From positions 1,550,001-1,614,000 of the forward strand of contig NZ_CP072793.1 in NCBI RefSeq assembly GCF_017901175.1: a stretch of 64,000 bases of DNA. The letters run 5' to 3'. Of this stretch, positions 1-7,632 are shown piece by piece. The number at the start of each line of letters is the position of its first letter. Position 1 is the stretch's first letter. Both the position numbers and the translations under genes were made by a program. The notes beneath the pieces are model-generated. The model had not been told where the DNA came from. It was given only the letters and a program-made list of their open reading frames with translations, and did no database searches. Source of the stretch: Thiothrix unzii (GTDB lineage: Bacteria > Pseudomonadota > Gammaproteobacteria > Thiotrichales > Thiotrichaceae).

Positions 1-37
1 TCAAGCTACTGAGGGTCATGGCTAAAGTTACTCGCAT

Positions 38-1273
38 TTATCCACCAAAAGAGTCGCTGCTTTCAGGGCTTAAATTGTCGATACCCAAGGCTTTTGCGGC
101 TGCTTCAATGTCGCCTGTTTGACTGCGTAACGCGGCGATCGCTGCTTTAATACGCTGATTACCTGCTTTATTTTCAGCGGCAATCTGCTGATCAAACGCT
201 TCGCCTTTTTTGGCAGTTTCGACAATGGCAGTCACTTTTTGCTGGGTGTCGCTCAATTTACCGACCAGTGTTTCGCTGGCTTTCACGTCTTTGCTGGCGA
301 CGAGTTGCGCAAGGCTTGCACCTTCGAGCTTCGTCCCATCAGCGCGTTGATAGGTTCCATTGAAAATATTCTGGATGCTGCGAGCGTTTTCCGCAATGTC
401 ATTATGGGTATTATCGCTAAAGCAGGAATGCTCATCTTCCTGCGAATGCGCCAACAACGCGACATTCATGCGCTCACCGGCTAATTCACCCAAACTCAGG
501 CTACCCATGCCGAATAACATACGCCGCATTGCTTCTTTTTCATCTAAAGCGAGGAAGGTTTTGCGGTAATTGTCTTGCGCATCTGCCCAATCATCCGCCA
601 TCGTTTGCAAATCCGCGACCAGCAAATCGGTCACAGCTTTGAGGTATTCAGCGCGGCGTTCGCAATTACCGTTGGTGCAGGTATCACCTTTGGCGTAATC
701 CGTGTGTGCACGTGTACCTGCGTCGTTGGGGCTGGCATTGAAATCTTGCCCCCACAGCAAAAACTCAACCGCGTGATAGCCGGTGGCAACATTAGCTTCA
801 GAACCGCCTTTTTCATGGGAGGCTTTCAGTAACTCGGCATTGATTGGCTCTTTGCCCGCGATAATATTGGCAGTGGCAAATTTATTGCCTTCTTCGTGGT
901 CGTAAAGGTCTTGTTTAACGTAATCAATCAATCCTTCGTCTAACGGCCAAGCATTCACTTGACCTTCCCATGCATCCACGTTGGGATTACCGAAACGAAA
1001 TGCCTCGGTTTGGCTGTATGGAACACGTGCCGCCAACCATGCGGCTTTAGCCGCTTGCTGAGTTTCAGGCGTTGGATTGGCAATGAAAGCATTCACTTTT
1101 TCTTGCAGCACTTTACCTGTGCTCAAGGTATCACTAAAACCAGCGTGGGCAAGATTAACGTAATGCTCCATAACCGTTTTAGCGGTGACAGTTTCAGCAG
1201 CAACACACAATGGCGCGATAGTTAACGCGCTACCGAAGAGTGCGCTTGCTACCAGTTGGCGAATACGATTCAT
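38..1273 (-). CDS. Imelysin-family periplasmic protein
   Basis: 411-residue protein of the imelysin/EfeO-like family, exported proteins tied to iron uptake whose exact chemistry is unsettled. A signal peptide (basic MNRIR start, hydrophobic core, likely cut after Ala-Ala at about residue 26) is visible. The family's GxHxxE signature appears as GYHAVE at residues 165-170 within GYHAVEFLLWGQD. I chose the ATG at 1273, preceded by GGAG, over an in-frame ATG 30 bases upstream. It is the third gene of a bfd-hemP-imelysin run and its start overlaps the 3' end of hemP by 44 bases. The Fur-like sites upstream of bfd suggest iron control. Family call is firm; function inferred. Confidence 0.9.
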   Translation of the reverse strand: MNRIRQLVASALFGSALTIAPLCVAAETVTAKTVMEHYVNLAHAGFSDTLSTGKVLQEKVNAFIANPTPETQQAAKAAWLAARVPYSQTEAFRFGNPNVDAWEGQVNAWPLDEGLIDYVKQDLYDHEEGNKFATANIIAGKEPINAELLKASHEKGGSEANVATGYHAVEFLLWGQDFNASPNDAGTRAHTDYAKGDTCTNGNCERRAEYLKAVTDLLVADLQTMADDWADAQDNYRKTFLALDEKEAMRRMLFGMGSLSLGELAGERMNVALLAHSQEDEHSCFSDNTHNDIAENARSIQNIFNGTYQRADGTKLEGASLAQLVASKDVKASETLVGKLSDTQQKVTAIVETAKKGEAFDQQIAAENKAGNQRIKAAIAALRSQTGDIEAAAKALGIDNLSPESSDSFGG

Positions 1274-1442
1274 GACAATTTTTCTCCGAAAAAAGCGAGT
1301 CATCGTCCGCTGAGGTCAAAATCAGGTTGCCACGGCGGGTAATGGTGAGGAAATAGGGACGCTTGCCGTGCTGTAAAATGACCTTTTTACAACCACGCAT
1401 CAATTCTTCTAAATTGACTAGGGGAGGTTTGGTATCCGTCAT
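1230..1442 (-). CDS. hemP: Hemin uptake protein HemP
   Basis: 70-residue basic protein. Residues 14-44 match the HemP family core (LMRGCKKVILQHGKRPY followed by TRRGNLILTS). HemP is a small protein found with heme/siderophore uptake genes and implicated in their regulation. I start it at 1442, where GGAG lies 8 bases upstream, not at the tandem ATGs further 5'. The family usually ends soon after the LILT segment; here about 25 extra residues run on and overlap the imelysin start by 44 bases in another frame. It follows bfd by 17 bases, so one iron-responsive operon is likely. Confidence 0.8.
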   Translation of the reverse strand: MTDTKPPLVNLEELMRGCKKVILQHGKRPYFLTITRRGNLILTSADDDSLFSEKNCHESYSPTGSKRTLR

Positions 1443-1459
1443 TCTCAAGGCTCCAGACA

Positions 1460-1672
1460 TCATGCGAATGCACCTTGCATTAGGTTGAGGTTAAAGGAAA
1501 AGGTGTCGGGGTTAAGGGTTTCTTCGATGACTTCACAGGCATGACCTTTGCACCGCCCGCAACACGTGCCCACTTTCAGCTCTTGCTGAATGGCTTCCAG
1601 CGTTTCATGGCCTTGCTTGACGGCCTTTTTAATCGCTTTGTCGGTCACAGAGTGGCAAATACAAACGTACAT
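1460..1672 (-). CDS. bfd: Bacterioferritin-associated ferredoxin
   Basis: 70-residue [2Fe-2S] protein that reduces the iron core of bacterioferritin to release Fe(II). The Fer2_BFD cluster ligands are visible: MYVCICHS at the N-terminus (Cys4, Cys6) and CCGRC around residues 37-41. Length and spacing are like E. coli Bfd. No bacterioferritin gene is in the window. It is first in the bfd-hemP-imelysin run and is read from a promoter with a Fur-like site across its -10, which fits the iron-starvation induction known for bfd genes. Confidence 0.93.
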   Translation of the reverse strand: MYVCICHSVTDKAIKKAVKQGHETLEAIQQELKVGTCCGRCKGHACEVIEETLNPDTFSFNLNLMQGAFA

Positions 1673-1710
1673 GGCATCACCTAAACAATAATCGTTCTTG
1701 ATAGTGCACT

Positions 1711-1816
1711 GATGATAACCATGCGCAATTGCAAATACAAGTAGTTCTCAGTAATTTACCGAAATGAGAAAAGTTCTCAAAATGTTCTTGACCGATAAAA
1801 CGCGAATTATTATCAT
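1711..1816. promoter_or_regulatory. Divergent iron-responsive promoter region with three Fur-like sites
   Basis: Minus-strand promoter for bfd: -10 TATCAT (plus 1712-1717) and a weak -35 at 1735-1740 with a 17-bp spacer. Plus-strand promoter for the gene at 1942: TTGACC at 1788-1793, 17-bp spacer, TATCAT at 1811-1816. Matches to the 7-1-7 Fur consensus (TGATAAT-N-ATTATCA): 1713-1727 (10/14), 1765-1779 (TGAGAAAAGTTCTCA, a perfect inverted repeat, 10/14) and 1801-1815 (11/14, with an intact ATTATCA half). The outer two sit on the two -10 elements. Matches counted by eye; Fur binding is inferred. Confidence 0.6.
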
Positions 1817-1941
1817 TTGATTCATGTTACAGGTTTTGCCTCTCCTCAAAACGGCAATAAAAAGTAGCCAAGCCAGTGTATGAATTTGTGACTCCGCACC
1901 AGCCAGGTTATTTCTTTTTTAAGAGATAAATGGAGGTGTGT

Positions 1942-2274
1942 ATGACGTTTTATGTAAACGCATGGTTGGATCGGGTTGATCCATTTATCAGCTTGCACAA
2001 TCGGCAGACTGGCGAGCAAGTCGCGCGATTCGACAAAGCAGAGTTGCAGGAATGCATTGAGCAGGGCGATTTTTGCCTGAGTGAATTATGTAATCCGTGT
2101 CAGCGTGTTCAACAAGAATTAGTAAAATGCCTGTTGTTGGCACGATGTTCGCATGATGTGAAACATCAGTTAGAAAACATTTACCGAAGCTTTTTTCCGC
2201 ACACTGGTGGTGCAGCGATTATTCCATTTAGGCCAAAGCAAGCGGCATTACAACCGCAGCCCCAATTTGCCTGA
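1942..2274 (+). CDS. Small Cys-containing protein, probably iron-regulated
   Basis: 110-residue protein I cannot assign to a named function. Start at 1942 is set by GGAGG five bases upstream; an in-frame ATG at 1930 overlaps that ribosome site. No signal peptide or membrane segment. The N-terminal half (about residues 1-50) reads as a compact sheet-forming region; it is followed by a CLSELCNPC stretch and a helix ending LLLARC, so five cysteines cluster in the middle third. The C-terminus is rich in Pro and Gln. It is transcribed away from bfd from a promoter overlapped by a Fur-like site, so a role in iron limitation is the best guess. Confidence 0.6.
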   Translation: MTFYVNAWLDRVDPFISLHNRQTGEQVARFDKAELQECIEQGDFCLSELCNPCQRVQQELVKCLLLARCSHDVKHQLENIYRSFFPHTGGAAIIPFRPKQAALQPQPQFA

Positions 2275-2372
2275 ATTACTGTGTGTACAACTTGTTGGGT
2301 TAGCCTTGATAAAAATAACCTTGGCCTGACAAGCTCCTGTTCCTCTCTGGGAATTTTGAAACAACCTTAACG

Positions 2373-2392
2373 GGGGCGCAAGCCCCTTCTTT
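2373..2392 (+). terminator. Rho-independent terminator after the 1942 gene
   Basis: A 5-bp GC stem (GGGGC at 2373-2377 with GCCCC at 2382-2386) closes a GCAA tetraloop and is followed by TTCTTT. Strong short hairpin about 100 bases after the stop codon and just ahead of the convergent HIT-like gene. Confidence 0.6.
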
Positions 2393-2405
2393 ATACACTA
2401 AATTA

Positions 2406-3401
2406 TCAATAGGTTAATCGTGATAGCTCATGTGAAAACACCGCGCCGCCCATTGTCGCTGCTGATTTTTCCACTAACGTAAAGACACCACATAACTCAT
2501 GCCAGCCAATGCCTTGTGTCCAGTCCGGTAAGCTCACTGTGCCTTGCCCCTTGCGCGGCATAATGTAGCATCCTTGCGGGCGGTAAAGCAGGTTGTAAGG
2601 TCGATTTTCCCGATGTAACCCTTCAATGATTTTCCACGCTGCTTGTGCAGAGTCCGCACGCCAGCAGTGCAGCGGGTAGGCTTGTGTGCCGCCGTTATGC
2701 TGCCACTGAGCTGCTTCCACCGGAAATGCTGATGGGCGGATAAATCCCTGAAAATTCAGGTGATTCACCGAGGCATACGCGCCAACGCTATTAAACGCTA
2801 TCCCAAATCCCGGTAGGTAGGTGGCTGTGTTGGTAGCCAATTCCATCATGCGCTCATGATAGGATTGCGTCAGAAATTGCGGCAGGGTGGCTTGCGGCTC
2901 AGGTACGATCAACGTATGCCAAGGCACGAATGGAAATTTGTTATACAACACCCGCAAGTTCATGCCTTCCGCTGTGCCTTCCCACAGGATTTCCGGGCGT
3001 AGAAAAGGCTTGTTGAAATGAAACTTATCAGCGGCAAACGCTTGGTGCAATTCGTGGAATACTTCGCCAGATACCCGCATAGGGCGTAGACCCCGCAACG
3101 GATTTATTACCAGTTCCCACGGTTCAGCACGTGCATATTCCCAACCCGAAAAAATCTCAATGCCGGTTTTCAGTAAAGCGGTGAACGTGGCGACATCATC
3201 CACGGGGCCGTCAGGCTGACGTTGTTGCAATTGTGCAAAAGTTTCACGCAAGGGTGTTGCAAGCTGTTGGCGTAATTGTGCGTCTTGCATACTGTTTGCT
3301 AGTACCAAGATAAACGCGCCCAAGCCATCGGGCGTGAGCATGTTTTGTAAACCGTCGGTAAAGCGGGCTTTGAAAGCGTCGGGTGAGGTGGTGAACAGCA
3401 T
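2406..3401 (-). CDS. HIT-superfamily (GalT/VTC2-like) protein with altered active site
   Basis: 331-residue protein resembling the Ap4A phosphorylase / GDP-hexose phosphorylase branch of the HIT superfamily. Seen: a VLYNKFPFVPWHTLIVPE strand pair (about 151-168) and FNSVGAYASVNHLNFQ (203-218). Known: active members carry HxHxQ there, and the second His is the nucleotidylated nucleophile. Here the motif is His214-Leu-Asn216-Phe-Gln218, so the nucleophile position is Asn. The protein may be inactive, a binder, or use other chemistry. I start at 3401; an in-frame start 21 codons upstream has no better ribosome site. Divergent from the peroxidase gene. Confidence 0.6.
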   Translation of the reverse strand: MLFTTSPDAFKARFTDGLQNMLTPDGLGAFILVLANSMQDAQLRQQLATPLRETFAQLQQRQPDGPVDDVATFTALLKTGIEIFSGWEYARAEPWELVINPLRGLRPMRVSGEVFHELHQAFAADKFHFNKPFLRPEILWEGTAEGMNLRVLYNKFPFVPWHTLIVPEPQATLPQFLTQSYHERMMELATNTATYLPGFGIAFNSVGAYASVNHLNFQGFIRPSAFPVEAAQWQHNGGTQAYPLHCWRADSAQAAWKIIEGLHRENRPYNLLYRPQGCYIMPRKGQGTVSLPDWTQGIGWHELCGVFTLVEKSAATMGGAVFSHELSRLTY

Positions 3402-3485
3402 GATGGTTACGCCTTGTTTGCTCGTGAAGGAATGGATAGTTATAGCAGCCACCATTCTTGTCAAGGTTTGGATACTTTATATTGA

Positions 3486-3514
3486 TTGTTATGCAAAGCA
3501 TTCTCATTTATATT
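3486..3514 (+). promoter_or_regulatory. Promoter of the di-heme peroxidase gene with Fur-like site
   Basis: TTGTTA (3486-3491), 17-bp spacer and TATATT (3509-3514) lie 35 bases before the peroxidase start. TGCAAAGCATTCTCA at 3492-3506 fills the spacer and matches the 7-1-7 Fur consensus at 10 of 14 positions, a classic repressor placement. Inference from pattern only. Confidence 0.45.
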
Positions 3515-3548
3515 AGCATCCGTTTCCAGCCACTAAAAACCCAATGCT

Positions 3549-4670
3549 ATGCGCCTGATCCTTTCCTGCTTACTACTGCTGTTACCCCCCGTTGCTGCGG
3601 CGAATACGCCGCTGACTAGCAAAGCCGCATTGGGCGAAAAGTTATTTTCTGACGTAAACCTGTCGAAAAACCGCACGCAATCCTGCGCCACTTGTCACAA
3701 TCCAGCACACGGTTTTGTGGATAATCGCAGCACGGCGGTGGGTAAAGCGGTTTCATTGGGTGACGATGGCAAATCCTTGGGCGATAGGAATGCACCGACG
3801 GCTGCTTATGCGAAGTTCAGCCCGGATTTTCACCAGAACAAAGCCGGTAAATACATCGGCGGGCAATTTCTGGATGGGCGTGAGCAAGATTTAGCAGGGC
3901 AGGCAGGTGGCCCGCCACTCAATCCGGTGGAAATGGGAATGCCGGACAAAGCGAGTGTAGTAGCGCGTTTGCAGGAAAATCAGGATTATGTCAGTGCGTT
4001 CAAACAGCTTTTCGGCGCAAGTGTTTTCGACAAACCGGAAACGGCTTACGCGGCGATGGCGGAAAGTTTGGGCGAGTTTGAGAAAACCGATCTGTTCGCA
4101 CCGTTTGATTCCAAATATGACCGCTATTTGAAGGGTGAGGTCGATCTGACGGATCAGGAGTCCTTGGGCGAATCGTTATTCTTTTCTAATCAATTCACCA
4201 ATTGTAACCGTTGCCATCAGTTAAAAACTTTTCCGGGTAGCGATGGCGAAACCTTCAGCAATTACCAGTACCATAACTTGGGCGTGCCAACCAATCAGGC
4301 CGTGCGTGCGGCGAATGGTAAAGCTAAAAATTTCGTCGACTACGGTTTGCTGGAACACCCGGATGTCGACGCAAAAACCGCCGATGGTAAATTTAAAGTG
4401 CCAACCTTACGCAATATTGCTGTGACCGCGCCGTATATGCACAACGGTGTGTTTGCCGATTTGCGCACGGTGGTATTGTTTTACGACAAATTTAACAACT
4501 CACAGCGAACCCTCAACCCGGAAACGGGTAAACCGTGGGACGCGCCAGAAGTTGATGCTAATCTGGCATTGCAGGAAAAGGAATTTCAAGCCCCAGCTTT
4601 GAAAGACGCAGAAGTTGATGCCTTAGTGGCATTTATGAAAACGCTGACGGATAAGCGTTACGAGCAATAA
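3549..4670 (+). CDS. Di-heme cytochrome c peroxidase family protein
   Basis: 373-residue exported cytochrome of the CcpA/MauG superfamily, which reduces H2O2 in the periplasm or performs related oxidations. An N-terminal signal peptide ends near residue 18 (VAAA-NTP). Two c-type heme sites are visible: CATCH at 46-50 and CNRCH at 219-223. The C-terminal APYMHNGVF stretch (294-302) contains the Met/His region conserved around the second heme. No strong ribosome site. Its stop codon abuts the stop of the convergent sensor kinase with no gap. The promoter has a Fur-like site, so it may belong to the same iron response as bfd and imelysin. Confidence 0.88.
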   Translation: MRLILSCLLLLLPPVAAANTPLTSKAALGEKLFSDVNLSKNRTQSCATCHNPAHGFVDNRSTAVGKAVSLGDDGKSLGDRNAPTAAYAKFSPDFHQNKAGKYIGGQFLDGREQDLAGQAGGPPLNPVEMGMPDKASVVARLQENQDYVSAFKQLFGASVFDKPETAYAAMAESLGEFEKTDLFAPFDSKYDRYLKGEVDLTDQESLGESLFFSNQFTNCNRCHQLKTFPGSDGETFSNYQYHNLGVPTNQAVRAANGKAKNFVDYGLLEHPDVDAKTADGKFKVPTLRNIAVTAPYMHNGVFADLRTVVLFYDKFNNSQRTLNPETGKPWDAPEVDANLALQEKEFQAPALKDAEVDALVAFMKTLTDKRYEQ

Positions 4671-6047
4671 TCACGTTGTTGGCTTCGTTAGCGGGAGCTG
4701 GATCACAATCCGTAACCCGCCGTCAGTTTTATTGAATGCGCGAATCGTGCCACCGTGACTTTCAATCGCCCGCCGTGCAATCGCCAACCCCAGTCCGTAA
4801 CCGTTACGGCTGGCACTGGCGTTACTGCTGCGCTGGAACGGCTCGAAAATGCTCCCCAATTCCGCTTCGGGCACACCCGACCCTTGATCATCCACCGTCA
4901 GATGCAGGCGCGACGCGGTAGTATCGTGGTGAATCGCCAACGTTACTGCTGTATTTTCGGGCGTGTGGTGGATGGCATTGCGCACCACGTTTTCCAAAGC
5001 GCGATACAGCAATTCACCATGCCCCTGAATGATCGGATTGCCCTCGACATCGCACTGAAACACCACTTGGCGTGACAGCGCATTCGCCTCAAACCGCGCA
5101 TCATCAATTACTGCATCGGCTAATTCCAGAATGTCGATGTATTCATCCAACGGCTGTGGTACGCCGGATTCGAGGCGCGAAAGCGTCAGCACTTCGCCCA
5201 CCAAGGTATCCAAGCGTCCGGCTTCGTGTTCAATGCGGGCAAGGCTGCTGGCGACTTTTTCTGGCTGTTGATGCGCCAGACCGATGCTGGCTTGCAAGCG
5301 TGCCAGCGGGGAGCGCAGTTCGTGCGAAACGTCATGCAGCAAGCGGCGTTGCGAAGCCATTAGGATTTGCAGTTTGGTAGCCATATCGTCGAAATCGCGA
5401 CCCAAATCAGCAATTTCATCACGCCGCGAACCAATTGTTGCGGTAACACGCTGGCTCAAATCGCCTTTGGCTGCGGCACGGAAGGCTTTGCGCAAAATGC
5501 CAATGGGTTGCGAGAAATACCAGGCCAGCAGGAAGCTGGATAAAAAGCTGACGGCAATGCCGGAGACAATCAGAGTTGGGGTAGAAATCCGGTGCGGTGG
5601 TGGCAGCCGTCGTTCTTGCTGGAATTGCGGGTATTGCCCCGCTAGTGGCGCGAACAGCACATAACTTTCTGCCCCGGTTTGGACTTGGCGGACGATGGGC
5701 AATTTGAGGTTTTTGCCAAGACTGGCGCGAACCCGTTGGAGGGTATCATCCGACACGGTGCGCTCTAGCAGCTCCTTGCCGTTAGCATCCACGGCGTAAA
5801 TTTGCAGGTCTTGGGGGGCTTCATCGCGTTGTTCCAGCAACATATTGCGCATCGCCGCTGTGCCGCCATAGAGGAAGGTATTGGCTGCCGCTTTGACCGC
5901 GAGGACGGAGCTGGGGCGTATTACCACATCTTTTTCCATGTCCTGCAAATCGCTGTGGTGCAACCAGACCGCAATGCCAGTGACCCCGCCCGCCACCAGC
6001 AGCGTCAGCCAAAACGTGAGGAGGATTTTCCAAAACAGTCTGCCCAT
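4671..6047 (-). CDS. cpxA: CpxA-like sensor histidine kinase
   Basis: 458-residue inner-membrane kinase. Order: TM1 (about 8-28), periplasmic sensor (about 30-155), TM2 (157-178), HAMP (180-232), dimerisation/phosphoacceptor helix with HDVSHELRSP (His242), N box RNAIHH (Asn357), G1 DDQGSG (386-391) and G2 GYGLGLA (416-422). All catalytic motifs are intact. Architecture and the partner's DNA sites resemble E. coli CpxA, which senses envelope stress and phosphorylates CpxR. It starts 2 bases after the regulator's stop, so the pair is co-translated. The exact signal is unknown; symbol by homology and operator evidence. Confidence 0.8.
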   Translation of the reverse strand: MGRLFWKILLTFWLTLLVAGGVTGIAVWLHHSDLQDMEKDVVIRPSSVLAVKAAANTFLYGGTAAMRNMLLEQRDEAPQDLQIYAVDANGKELLERTVSDDTLQRVRASLGKNLKLPIVRQVQTGAESYVLFAPLAGQYPQFQQERRLPPPHRISTPTLIVSGIAVSFLSSFLLAWYFSQPIGILRKAFRAAAKGDLSQRVTATIGSRRDEIADLGRDFDDMATKLQILMASQRRLLHDVSHELRSPLARLQASIGLAHQQPEKVASSLARIEHEAGRLDTLVGEVLTLSRLESGVPQPLDEYIDILELADAVIDDARFEANALSRQVVFQCDVEGNPIIQGHGELLYRALENVVRNAIHHTPENTAVTLAIHHDTTASRLHLTVDDQGSGVPEAELGSIFEPFQRSSNASASRNGYGLGLAIARRAIESHGGTIRAFNKTDGGLRIVIQLPLTKPTT

Positions 6048-6049
6048 GT

Positions 6050-6736
6050 TTATTCCCCGATCAATTGGTAGCCGATGCCGCGCACGGTTTGGATACAGGA
6101 ACGCCCATCCGGTAAGTTGCCGAGTTTGTGGCGGATGCTGCTCATGTGTACGTCGATGCTACGGTCGTAACGGGTCAGCGCTCGCCCTAAGCCGTGGGTG
6201 GAGAGATCGGCTTTGCTGACGGGTTGCCCGGCTTGACGGGCGAGCACTTCGAGCAGGTTGAATTCGGTGCTGGTGAGTTCTAACGGTTGCCCGTGCCAGA
6301 GGGTTTGGCGTTTTTCGGGGTAAAGGGTGAGTGCGCCAGTTTGCAGCGGTTCGTGATTCGTGGTGGTAGTGTCGCTGCTGGTGCGGCGTAGGATGGCGCG
6401 GATGCGGGCAACCAATTCACGCGGCATACACGGTTTTGGCACGTAATCGTCTGCACCCAGTTCCAAGCCGATAATGCGGTCGATGTCGTCGCCACGGGCG
6501 GTGAGCATCAGCACCGGCATTTTGCTGTGGGTGCGGATGCGGCTGAGGGCTTCGATACCGCTCATGCCGGGCATCATCACATCCAACACCACCAGCGCGT
6601 AATCGCCGTTGAGGGCTTCGCGCACCGCTGCGTCACCGTTATGCACAGCGGTGATGTCGAAACCTTCGCGTTCCAAGTATTCGGTCAGCATTGTGGTGAG
6701 TTCGATGTCGTCGTCGACCAGTAATAGCTTGCTCAT
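6050..6736 (-). CDS. cpxR: CpxR-like OmpR-family response regulator
   Basis: 228-residue regulator. Receiver domain: acidic DDD at 8-10, phosphoacceptor Asp52 in LDVMMPG, Thr79 in LTA and Lys101 in PKP. Winged-helix DNA-binding domain occupies about 133-226, ending in the typical RGIGYQL. Partner is the kinase immediately downstream. Three GTAAA half-sites spaced exactly 10 bp lie upstream of its own -10 and five more lie at the export operon near 8.2 kb, as expected for CpxR (GTAAA-N5-GTAAA). Autoregulation and control of the exporter are therefore likely, though not proven. Confidence 0.85.
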   Translation of the reverse strand: MSKLLLVDDDIELTTMLTEYLEREGFDITAVHNGDAAVREALNGDYALVVLDVMMPGMSGIEALSRIRTHSKMPVLMLTARGDDIDRIIGLELGADDYVPKPCMPRELVARIRAILRRTSSDTTTTNHEPLQTGALTLYPEKRQTLWHGQPLELTSTEFNLLEVLARQAGQPVSKADLSTHGLGRALTRYDRSIDVHMSSIRHKLGNLPDGRSCIQTVRGIGYQLIGE

Positions 6737-6766
6737 GATTGTCTTCTGAGTGGTGTCATACCTTGA

Positions 6767-6825
6767 ATCATACGGTGATTGAAATGCAAGGGCAGGGGGT
6801 TTTACATTTCTTTACACGGCTTTAC
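6767..6825 (-). promoter_or_regulatory. cpxRA promoter with triple CpxR box
   Basis: On the minus strand GTAAA occurs at 6821-6825, 6811-6815 and 6801-6805: three direct half-sites with a 10-bp period. A TATGAT -10 lies at 6767-6772 with no recognisable -35, as in activator-dependent promoters. This puts the boxes at about -41 to -65. The half-sites overlap the last codons of the DUF2934 gene upstream. Matches the known CpxR consensus; binding inferred. Confidence 0.7.
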
Positions 6826-7089
6826 ACGACCAGTGCTGATGCATAAGTTCCGGTATGCTTCTGCCCAATGTTCGTCGGCGCGGTTGTCGGGGCAACCTTC
6901 GCGCAGCCACAAGTAATACGCGGTTTCGCGGATCAGGGCTTCGGTGGGTTCATTGCTGTGGAAATAGTTACATGTTTCGCTGACTGCATCGTAGGGCAGA
7001 GCGGCGAACCTGTCCCGCCCCGGTGTCGGTTGGGTATGCCGATAGCAGTCGGCGCGTAGTGGGCATAAGTCGCCATAGCAATACAGCAT
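6802..7089 (-). CDS. DUF2934-containing small cysteine-rich protein
   Basis: 95-residue protein. The C-terminal half carries the DUF2934 pattern (IRETAYYLWLREGCPDN then EHWAEA, about 53-81), a short helical unit found in many proteobacterial proteins with no known activity. The N-terminal half adds cysteines in MLYCYGDLCPLRADC (Cys4, Cys9, Cys15) plus Cys40, suggesting a metal or redox site. No signal peptide. Its last codons double as the CpxR-type half-sites of the cpxR promoter. Function unknown. Confidence 0.7.
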   Translation of the reverse strand: MLYCYGDLCPLRADCYRHTQPTPGRDRFAALPYDAVSETCNYFHSNEPTEALIRETAYYLWLREGCPDNRADEHWAEAYRNLCISTGRVKPCKEM

Positions 7090-7163
7090 GATTCAATTCC
7101 TGACGGGTCAATAGTGCGCAGAGTGTATACTGACGGCGCGATGAGCGTACATGGAGAACAAGA

Positions 7164-7631
7164 ATGACGAAGGTAAAACCGTGGTGCTGGCAAGTTGCCG
7201 CGAATGGTAACGGGCCTGATTGGTTGCTGCTGGCATACGTTACCTCTGATAGTGTTGCAGCATTGGCGCAGACACTCGTAAACACTACCCTCGATGGCTA
7301 TAGCCTATGTGCTGATAGTCCCTACACTTTGATGGATAGCGCAAATGCGGATGCTTATCTGGGTAATTTGACGGGCAACGATCCACGTAATATTTGGGTG
7401 TATAACCTTGTCGAAATCCAAGGTGATTTGATCAAAATTGAGAGCGGTTACGGAGGGCGTGGTAGTGTGAACAGCCAAGTGGAAACCGATTTTTTGCTGC
7501 ATTTGTTCGCCCTGCCAAACATCACCTTACAATCTTGGCAAGTGTTGGCAGGGGGCGAGGGTTACGATTACGTGGTCAGTGCGGCGGGGGCGGATGCGGG
7601 GAGTTTTATGGCGTATCTCTCCCCGGATTAA
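7164..7631 (+). CDS. Uncharacterised protein
   Basis: 155-residue protein with no family I recognise. No signal peptide, no membrane segment, few charged residues and several Trp (WCWQVAANGNGPDWLLL near the start). A Gly-rich segment ESGYGGRGS lies around 92-100, and the C-terminus (GGEGYDYVVSAAGADAG) is also Gly/Ala rich. Reading frame is open with a clean ATG and AGAACAAGA upstream. The stop is one base from the stop of the convergent DUF4405 gene. Likely a small soluble alpha/beta protein. Confidence 0.55.
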   Translation: MTKVKPWCWQVAANGNGPDWLLLAYVTSDSVAALAQTLVNTTLDGYSLCADSPYTLMDSANADAYLGNLTGNDPRNIWVYNLVEIQGDLIKIESGYGGRGSVNSQVETDFLLHLFALPNITLQSWQVLAGGEGYDYVVSAAGADAGSFMAYLSPD

Positions 7632-7632
7632 G

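Noticed and set aside
1-19. ATG at 17-19 on the minus strand, 18 bases after the imelysin stop, open to the window edge (MTLSSL).
   Set aside because: Only six codons are visible and there is no strong ribosome site, so I cannot support a gene call, though a further member of the iron operon is plausible.
3402-3507. Upstream starts for the HIT-like gene, including a frame beginning at 3464.
   Set aside because: The extra N-terminal residues show no conservation pattern or signal peptide, and no better ribosome site; part of this stretch looks like promoter DNA.
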